This document shows positions 1 through 9,700 of a stretch of 64,000 nucleotides of DNA, piece after piece. The notes below the pieces were generated by a model that worked only from the letters and a program-made list of their open reading frames with translations, ran no database searches and was not told the DNA's origin. The DNA is from Kineosporia rhizophila (GTDB lineage Bacteria > Actinomycetota > Actinomycetes > Actinomycetales > Kineosporiaceae): assembly GCF_021277265.1 (NCBI RefSeq), contig NZ_JAJSOH010000012.1:124001-188000 (forward strand), given 5' to 3'. Position numbers and translations under genes: made by a program. How positions within the stretch are numbered: position 1 is the stretch's first letter; each line of letters begins with the position of its first letter.

Positions 1-763
1 GGTGACCGTTGCGGCGGGCATCCGAAAGCCGCTCCAGCAGGATCATTCCCGCGCCCTCGGCCATACCCATGCCGTCGGCCTCGGCCGAGAACGCCTTGCA
101 CTTGCCGTCGGCGGCCAGACCGCGCTGGCGGGAGAAGCCGACCAGCGCACCGGGGGTGGCCATCACCGTCACGCCACCGGCCAGGGCCAGCGAGCACTCC
201 CCCGCCCGCAGCGCCTGGGCGGCCAGGTGCATGGCCACCAGCGCCGAGGAGCAGGCCGTGTCCACCGTGACGGCCGGCCCCTCGAGGCCGAAGGTGTAGG
301 CCACCCGGCCGGAGATGATGCTGGTCGAGGCGCCGGTCATCAGGTGCCCCTCGGCCCCGCCGCCGCCCCCGGTCGAGCCGTAGTGCCAGGACGAGCCACC
401 GGCGAACACACCGGTCTGCGAGCCGCGCAGGCTCACCGGGTCGATCCCGGCGCGCTCCAGCGCCTCCCAGCTGACCTCCAGCAGCAGCCGCTGCTGCGGG
501 TCCATCGCCTGCGCCTCACGCGGGCTGATCCCGAAGAAGCCCGGGTCGAAAAGTCCGGCGTCGTGCAGGAACCCGCCGGAGGCGGTGTAGAAGGTGCCGG
601 GCTTGTCCGGGTCCGGGTCGAACAGCGCGTCCAGGTTCCAGCCGCGGTCGGTGGGCAGGCCGGTGATCGCGTCGCGGCCCTCGGCCAGCAGCTCCCACAG
701 GCCCTCCTGGTCGTGGATGCCGCCCGGGAAGCGGCAGCCCATGCCCACGATCGCGATCGGCTC
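1..763 (-). other. Module 4.3 (5' part): ketosynthase cut by the window edge
   Basis: The N-terminal half of a KS follows ACP 4.2 in frame: EPIAIVGMGCRFPGG, FFGISPREA, and TACSSA with the active-site Cys at 251-253 (residue 3828 of PKS-4). The sequence ends within LSDARRNGH, before the two catalytic histidines. The module's AT and any reductive domains lie outside the window. Confidence 0.95.
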
Positions 764-3700
764 GGCCGGATCCGCACTCACCGCAACGCTTTGCGAGGCT
801 GCGCCGTCGACCAGCACCCCAAGCAGCTCGGAGCCCAGGTGCGCGGCCAGCACGGCGGTCGAGGGGTAGTCGAAGACCAGCGTGGCCGGCAGGCGCAGAC
901 CGGTGGCCTCGTTCAGACGGTTGCGTAGCTCCACCGCGGTCAGCGAGTCGAAACCCAGGTCGCTGAAGGCGCGGCCGGGCTCGATCGCGCTGCCCGAACC
1001 GTGCCCGAGCACGGCCGCGACGTGGTCACGCACGAGCTGGACCAGACGGCGTTCGCGCTCGGCCACCGGCATCCGGGAGAGCTGGTCGCGCAGCGCCGTG
1101 GCCGTGGCACCGGTGTTGGCGGCAGTGGCGACGCCCCGCCGGGTCGGCGCCAGCGCCTGCAGCAGCGACGGCAGCGCCCCGCCCTGGGCCGCGACCGCGC
1201 GCAGCCCGGCCACGTCGAGCCGGAACGGCACCAGCAGGGCCTCGTCCCGGGCCAGAGCGTGGTCGAGCACCACCAGGCCCTCGTCGGCCGACAGTTCGTT
1301 CGTACCGCTGCCGGTGGCCCGGGCCAGCAGACCCTGGTTCAGGTTGCGGCCAATGCCCTCGCTCGCCACCCAGGCACCCCAGGCCAGCGACAGACCAGGC
1401 AGCCCGGCTGCCCGGCGGTGGGCGGCGAGCGCGTCGAGGAACGCGTTGCCGGCCGCGTAGTTGCCCTGCCCGGCGCTACCGAAAGAGGCTGCCGCGGAGG
1501 AGAACATGACGAACAGGTCGAGCCCGAGCCCGGCGGTGAGCTCGTGCAGGATCCAGGCGGCGTCGGTCTTGGGCCGCATCACGGCCCCGACCTTGGCCGG
1601 GGTGAGCGAGCCGATCAGCCCGTCGTCGACGATGCCTGCGGTGTGCACGACCCCGGTGAGCGGGTGCCGGGCCGGAAGGGCGCGGAGAAGATTACGGACG
1701 ACGGTCCGCTCGGTGACGTCGGCAGCGACCACCTGTACATCGGCCCCGGCTTCGGCGATCGCGGCGGCACGCTCGGCGACCTTGGCCGCGGCCGGGCCGG
1801 AGCGGCTGACCAGGAGCAGGTGGGCGGCCCGGCCGGTGGCGGCCAGGTGACGCGCGGTGAGACCGGCCAGGGTGCCGGTACCACCGGTGATCAGCACCGC
1901 GCCCGGGGTCTTGGTGGCCTCAGGGGTGCTCTCGTCCTCGGCCCCGGTGAACGAACGCACGAGGCGGCGGCCCAGGATCTGCCCGTCGCGGAAGGCGATC
2001 TCCGGCTCGGGGGTGGCCAGGGCGCTCGCCAGCAGAGAAGCCAATGGACGCTCGGGGGCACCGATGTTGTCGGTCTCGGCGGTGCCGGTCTCGGTGGGGA
2101 GGTCGAGCAGCACGAAGCGGCCCGGGTTCTCCATCTGCGCCGAGCGCACCAGACCCCAGACCGCGGCCGCGGCCAAATCGGTAACCATCTCGGCCGGCGA
2201 AGCCGCCACCGCGCCCCGGGTCACCACGACCAGGCGGGCGTCTTCCGGGCCGCGATCCAGCCAGTCCTGCAGCAGCGTCAGGGTGGAGGCCGCCAGTTCA
2301 CGCGCGGCCGGTCCCTGGTTCGCGTCGGTGCTCCCCAGGCCGACCAGGACCACCGGCGGCAGTTCCACATCGGCGAGCGCGTCGATGCTCGGGTAACCAA
2401 CCACGTCGGTGCCGAGCCCACCCAGGCCCAGGACGTCGTCCCCAAGCAGACCGCAACGGGCCACCGGCGCGCTCGAGACGGCCACCGGCGTCCATTCGAC
2501 CCCGAACATCACCTCGCGCAGCAGGTGCTGCGGCCCCGAAGGGGTGGCCACCGAGACCGGGCGCAACACCAGCGAGCCCACCGAGACCACCGGCGAGCCG
2601 GCCGCGTCGACGGCGAGCAACTGCACCGCGCCGGTGCTGTCACGACGCAGCCGGGCCCGCAGCGCCGTGGCTCCCGCGGCGTACAGCGAAACGTCGGACC
2701 AGACGAACGGCATCCGCGGTCCCTGCGCGGCATCTTCCGGGTTCGCCACCCAGATCGCCTGCAGCGCAGCGTCCAGCACGGCCGGGTGAAGACCGAACAT
2801 GCCGGTGCTGCCGGTGTTCTCGCTGGGCAGGGTCACTTCGGCAAAGACATCGTCGCCCCGCCGGAACACGGCGTCCAGGCCCTGGAACGCCGGGCCCAGC
2901 CCCTGTCCGGCCGCGGCCATGGCCTCGTACAGGCCGTCCACGCTGATCGGGGACGCGTCGAGCGGCGGCCAGATCGCCAGATCACCGGCGTCCGGAGCGG
3001 TTGAGACGGGACCGACGCGCCCACTGGCGTGCCGCATCCAACCCTCACCCGCGCCGAGGCGAGCGAAGATCTCGACGGCGCGCAGGCCGTCCTCTGTTGG
3101 GCCACTGACCGTGACCTGGATCTGGATCTCGCCCTCGGCCGGAAGCACCAGGGGTGCCGCCAGAGTGAGCTCGTCGATCCGGGTGCACTCGACCAGATGG
3201 CCCGCCACGACGGCCAGTTCGACGAAACCGGTGCCGGGGAAGAAGGCCGTGCCGCCGACGGTGTGGTCGGCCAGCCACGGCTGGGCACTGATCGCCAGGC
3301 GGCCGGTGAGCACCAGCCCGTCGCCCTCGGCCAGCTCGACCGCGGCACTCAGCAGGGGGTGGCCGACCGTGTTCAGACCGGCCGAGCGCAGGTCGGCCAC
3401 GTGGCCGACGCCGCTGGGCCAGAACCGCCGGTGCTCGAAAGCGTAGGTGGGCAGGGCGATCCGGCGGCCCCGGGGCAGCACGGAGGCCCAGTCGATCTCG
3501 ACGCCACGCACGTGCAGCTCGGCCAGCGAGGCCAGCATCCGCCGAGCGCCGCCCTCGTCGCGGCGCAGCGTGCCCGCGACGATCGGTTCCTTGGCGCCGC
3601 CGACCGCTTCGAGCGTCTCCGCGACCGCATTGGTCAGCACCGGGTGCGCCGAGACCTCGACGAACACGCCGTACCCGTCGCGCCGCAGCACCTGCACGGC

Positions 3701-6700
3701 CCGGTCGAACTGGACCGAGGCGCGCAGGCTGGCGAACCAGTAGCCGGCGTCGGCCTCGGGCCCGGTCAGCGGCTGGCCGGTCATCGCCGAGATCATCGGC
3801 AGACGGGCCGGCTGGGGGTTCAGGCCCTGCAGAAGCTCGAGCACGCGCTCGCGGATGCTGTCGACCTGGGCGTTGTGCGAGGCGTAGTCCACCGGCAGCA
3901 TGCGGGCCCGGCCGCCGTCGGCCTCCACCGCCGTCATCAGGGCTTCGAGCAGCGCCGGGTCGCCGGAGACGACCGTGGCGTTGGGCCCGTTCACCGCGGC
4001 GATGCTCAGGCCACCGGCCCGGCCATTGGTCGCATTGAGCCCGGCCAGCCCCAGCGCCTCGATCCGCGTCTGCACCGCCTCGGCGGGCTCGGCGATCGAG
4101 AGCATTCCGCCCCGCCCGGACAGCGCGGTCAGCGCCTGGCTGCGCAGGGCCACGACCTTGGCGGCGTCTTCCAGCGACAGGATCCCGGCCACCACCGCGG
4201 CCGCGATCTCACCCTGGCTGTGCCCGACCACGGCGTCCGGTTCGACCCCGGCGGCCTGCCACACGGCAGCCAGCGAGACGTTCAGCGCCCACAGCGCGGG
4301 CTGCACCACGTCGACCCGGTCCAGGCTGGGCGCCCCCTCGGCTCCGGCCAGGACCTCGGCCAATGACCAGTCCACATGAGGGCTGAGCGCGGCCTCGCAC
4401 TCGGCCAGGCGAGCGGCGAAGACCGGGCTGGCGGCGGCCAGCTCCCGTCCCATGCCGGCCCACTGCGAGCCCTGACCAGGGAAGACGAACACGATCGGGT
4501 CAGTGCCGGCGGCGGTTCCGGTGACCAGCGCAGCCCCCGGTTCGCCGGCTTCCAGGGCGGCGAGCCCGGTGAGCAGTTCGTCACGGGTGGAGCCAAGCAC
4601 CACGGAACGGTTCTCGAAGGTAGCCCGGGCGGTGGCCAGCGACCAGGCCACGTCTTCCGGAGCAGCCTCACCGACCCAGGCGGCCAGGCGGGCGGCCTGG
4701 GCGGAGCGGGCGAGCGGGGAGCGACCGGAGACCAGCCAGGCCGTCACGTTCTCGCCCTCGCCGTTCAGCACAGACGGCTGCTTCGGCTCGGAAGTCTTGG
4801 GAGTCTGGGCGGCCTCGGGAGCAGGAGGTGCCTCGGCCAGGATCAGGTGCGCGTTGGTACCACTGATCCCGAACGACGAGACACCCGCTCGCCGCGGACG
4901 TCCATCGTTGGTGGGTTCCCAGACGACCGGCTGGGTGAGCAGCCGCACATCACCGGCCGACCAGTCGATGTGGGTGCTGGGCTCGTCGGCGTGCAGGGTG
5001 ACCGGGAGCTGGGCGTGCTGCAGGGCCAGCACCATCTTCAGTACCCCGGCGACACCGGCGGCCTGCTGGGCGTGGCCAATGTTCGACTTGACCGACCCCA
5101 GCCACAGCGGACGGTTCTCGGGCCGGCTCTCGCCGTAGGTGGCCAGCAGTGCCTGAGCCTCGATCGGGTCGCCCAGCGAGGTGCCGGTGCCGTGCGCCTC
5201 GACCACGTCCACGTCGTTCGGCCCCAGCCCGGCCTGGGCCAGGGCGGCCCGGATCACCCGCTGCTGCGAGGGACCGTTCGGCGCGGTCAGGCCGTTCGAG
5301 GCGCCGTCCTGGTTCATCGCGCTGCCCTCGATCACCGCGAGCACCGCGTGACCGTTGCGACGAGCGTCCGAAAGCCTTTCCAGCACGACCATTCCGGAGC
5401 CCTCGCCGAGACCCATGCCGTCGGCCTGGGCGGAGAAGGCCTTGGAACGGCCGTCGGCCGCGAGTGCTTTCTGCTGGGAAAAGCTGAGGAACTCGGCCGC
5501 GTCGACCATCACCATCACGCCGCCGGCCAGGGCCAGGTCGCTCTCACCGGTGCGCAGCGAGGCCGCGGCCAGGTGCAGGGCGACCAGGGAGGCCGAGCAG
5601 GCGGTGTCGACCGTGACCGCCGGGCCTTCCAGGCCCAGGGTGTAGGAGACGCGGCCGGAGATGACGCTGGGCACGTTGCCGGTGAGCAGGTGCCCCTCGG
5701 CGCCGTCAGCACCGGCCACGCCGAGCGCGGAGTAGCCCGAAGCGGCCGCACCGACGAACACGCCGGTGCTGGAGCCCCGCAGCGCATCCGGGTTGATCCC
5801 CGCGTGCTCCAGTGCTTCCCAGGAAGTTTCGAGCAGCAACCGCTGCTGCGGGTCCATGGCCAGCGCCTCGCGCGGGCTGATCCGGAAGAAGCCGGGATCG
5901 AAATCACCGGCCCGCTCGATGAACCCGCCCTCGTCGGCGTAGGACGTGCCCAGGCTCTGCGGGTCGGCACTGAACAGCGTCGGGTCCCAGCCGCGGTCAC
6001 CGGGGAAGCGGCTGATCGTGTCGGTGCCCTCGGACAGCATCCGCCACATCGCCTCGGGCGAGTCCACCCCGCCCGGGAAGCGGCAGCCCAGGCCCACGAT
6101 CGCGATCGGATCGTCGCTCAGCGCGCTGATGTTCGAGGCGCTGCGGGCGCTCTGCTCGCCGGTGAGCTCCCCGACAATATGCTTGCTCAGGGCCTTCGGC
6201 GTGGGGTGGTCGAACACCAGGGTGGCCGAGAGCTTCAGCCCGGTCGCCTGGTTCAGCCGGTTGCGCAGCTCGACCGCAGTGAGCGAGTCGAAACCGAGCT
6301 CAGTAAAAGCCCGTTCCGGGTCAATGGCGTCGGGCGAGGCGTGCCCGAGCACCGCAGCAACGTGGGTGCGCACCAACTGGCCCGCAGCCCGCTCGCGCTC
6401 AGCCGGTCGCAGCCCGGCCAGCTGCTGACGCAGAGCCCCGGAACTACCACCGGTGTTGACGGCGGTAGCCACACCAGCGCGCACCGGAGCGAGTTCGTGC
6501 AGCAACGCCGGCAGTACCCCGCCCCGCGCAGCCACGGCCCGCAGCGCACCGACATCGAGCCGGAACGGGACGAGGTGGGCCTCGTCGCGGGTCAGAGCTT
6601 CGTCGAGGAGGTCCAGGCCTTCCTCGGTGCTCAGCTCGCCGGTGTTGTTGGCGCGGTTCAGCAGGTTCTGGCTGAGGTGCTTGCCAATACCCTCGCCGGC

Positions 6701-9700
6701 CATCCAGGAGCCCCAGGCCAGCGCCTGCCCAGCCAGGCCGTTGGCCCGGCGGTGGGCGGCGAGCCCGTCGAGGAACGTGTTGGCGGCGGTGTAATTGCCC
6801 TGGCCCGGCCCACCGAAGGTGGCTGCGGCGGAGGAGAAAAGGACGAAGTAGTCGAGTTCGCGGTCAGCGGTGAGTTCGTGGAGGATCGAGGCCGCATCGG
6901 CTTTAGGACGCATGACCGCACCAAGGCGGTCAGCGGTGAGTGAGCTGATGATGCCGTCGTCGACGATGCCCGCGGTGTGCATGACGCCGCGCAGCTCTTC
7001 GATGCTCGCGACGACCTGCCCCATGGCTGCGCGATCGGTGACGTCGGCCGCCACGATCCGCACCTCCGCCCCGGCCTCGGCGATGCCCGCGGCCAGCGTG
7101 GCCGCAGAGTCAGCCCGGGCGCCCGAGCGGCTGACCAGGACGAGACGGTCGGCCTGGCCGGTGACGGCCAGGTGCCGGGCGGTGATGCCGGCCAGCACGC
7201 CGGTACCCCCGGTGACCAGGAACGTGCCGCCGGTGCGCGGGCGCGTGTCGGCGTTGTCGGCCGCGTTCGAGGCAGCACGAACCAGCCGGCGGGCGTAGGC
7301 CTGGGTGCCGCGGACGGCGAGTTCCGGCTCGGTGGTGCCGAGCGCGGCGAACAGAGTGGAGGCGGAGGCGCCGGCCGGAAGGTCGGCGAGCACGAAGCGG
7401 CCGGGGTTCTCGGCCTGGGCCGAGCGCACCAGGCCCCAGACGGCAGAGGCACCCACACTGAGGACGTCCTCACCGGCTTCGGCGGCAACGGCCCCTTGGG
7501 TGAGGATCACCAGGCGGCTGTCCTCGAAGGCTTCGGCGGCGAGCCACTGCTGGGCGAGTTCAAGGGCCTGGGTGGCGAGTGCGTGGGCCGCGGCGGCCTG
7601 GTCCTGGTCGGCGGAGACGAGGGGGGCCACGACGACCGCGGGAACAACCGCAGCCGCCGGAGCCGCCGCGTTCGCCGAGGCCGGGACGCCGGCGTTCAGC
7701 CCCGGCGCCGTCTGCGAAACCCGGCCGGACTCGGCAGCAGCAGCGCCAGGACCAGCCACACCCGAACGAGCCCCACCGGCGGCACCGCTACCGGAACCGG
7801 CCACACCCGTGTTGCCCGCAGCCGCATCAGCTACACCTGTGGCACCCGTACCTGCGTCGGCCCCACCGGAGCCAGCTATGTGCACAGCAGCCGCACCGGC
7901 ACCCGCGGCACTCACACCAGAGTCAGCCACGCCCGCGGCAGCCGACAGCGCGGTGAGGTCCGCGTGCGCGGCCACTTCAACACCCGCAGCGGCCAACGCA
8001 CCCACAAGCTCAGCGCCCTCAGTGCCGAGCACGGCCCACGGATCGGTGGGGGTCTCGCCGCCGGTGACGGGCTTCCACTCAACTGCGAAGAGCGTATCCC
8101 GCAGCACCGACAGTTCGGCGGCGAGCGAGACCGGGCCCAGGGTGAGGCCACCGATCGAGACCACGGGTGTGCCGGCGGTGTCGACGGCCAGGAGAGAGAC
8201 CACACCGGCGGCGTCCACGCGCAGGCGGGCGTGCAGGACCGTCGCGCCCGCGGCGTAGAGGCAGACCTCGTCCCAGCGCAGCGGCATGAGCGGGGCGTCG
8301 GCGGGGCGGGCGAGGCGCACGGCCTGAAGCGCGGCGTCGAGCACGGCGGGGTGAAGCCCGAAGACGCCGCCGAGCGCGGCGGCGGACTCGGGCAGGCGGA
8401 CCTCGGCGAAGACGTCCTCGCCCCGGCGCCAGACCGCGTCCAGGCCCTGGAACGACTCGCCCAGTTCCTGGCCCACGGCGGCGAGCGACTCGTACAGGCC
8501 GTCGACGGGCACGGCCTCGGCGTCGGCGGGGGGCCAGATGGCCAGGTCGGCGGCCGAGGGCGGGGCAGTGACCGGGCGGACCTGGCCCGTGGCGTGGCGG
8601 GTCCAGTCGTTCTGGTCGAGCGCCGGGTCCATGGTCCGGGCGAAGATCTCGAGCGTACGGACACCATTCTCGCTGTTGTCGCCTGCCGCTCCCACGGTCA
8701 CCTGGACCTGGACGTCGTCGGTGAGGACCAGCGGGGCCTCGACGTCGAGCGAGTCGATCCGGGTGCAGCCGACCAGGTGCCCGGCCACGGCGGCGAGCTC
8801 GATCAGGCCGGTGCCCGGGAAGACCGGGGTGCCGTTGATCGTGTGCTCGGCGAGCCAGGGCTGGGTGGCGATGGAGAGGCGTCCGGTGAGGATGACGCCG
8901 TCGCCGTCGGCCAGTTCGACCGCGGCGCCGAGCAGAGGGTGGCCGACGGGGTTGAGCCCGGCGGCGCGCACGTCGCCCAGGCCACCGGCCAGGGAGGCGG
9001 GCCAGAAGCGCTGGTGCTGGAAGGCATAGGTGGGCAGATCGATGTGACGGCCGGCGGGGAGCACGGCCGACCAGTCGACCTTGACCCCGCGCACGTGGAA
9101 GCCGGCCATCGAGGCGATCAGCCGCTCGGAGCCGCCGTCCTCACGGCGCAGGGTTCCTCCGACCACCGCCGAGGCGATACCCGCGTGCTCCAGCGTGTCG
9201 GTGACCGCAGCGGTGAGCACTGGGTGCGGCGAGACCTCGACGAAGACGCCGTACCCGTCCCGACCGAGGCGCTCGACGCCACGGGAGAACTGGACGGTGG
9301 CACGCAGGCTGTCGTACCAGTACTGGGCGCCCGCCTCGAGACCGTCGAGGTACTCCCCCGTCATCGCCGACATCATCGGCACCCGGCTGGCCTGAGGAGT
9401 CACACCCTCCAGCGCGGCCAGCACCTCGTCGCGGATCGACTCCACCTGCGGACCGTGCGGCGCGTAGTCCATCGGCACGAAACGGGCTCGGACACCGTCC
9501 CTCTCGCACTCCTCGGCGAGCGCCTGCAGCGAGGCCACCGGCCCGGAGACCACGGTGGCGTTCGGCCCGTTCAGCACCGCGACCGCAACGCCCTCGAACG
9601 ATCCGCGCGAAAGCCGCGCCTGCACGTCCTCCAGCGTGGCCGCAATCGACAGCACACCGCCCTTGCCCGCCAGGCCGGCCTTCATGACCTGACCGCGGCG

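Noticed and set aside
2..928. Plus-strand open frame at the left edge
   Set aside because: It is antisense to the ACP 4.2 and KS 4.3 sequence, whose TACSSA and LGFDSL motifs are clear on the minus strand.
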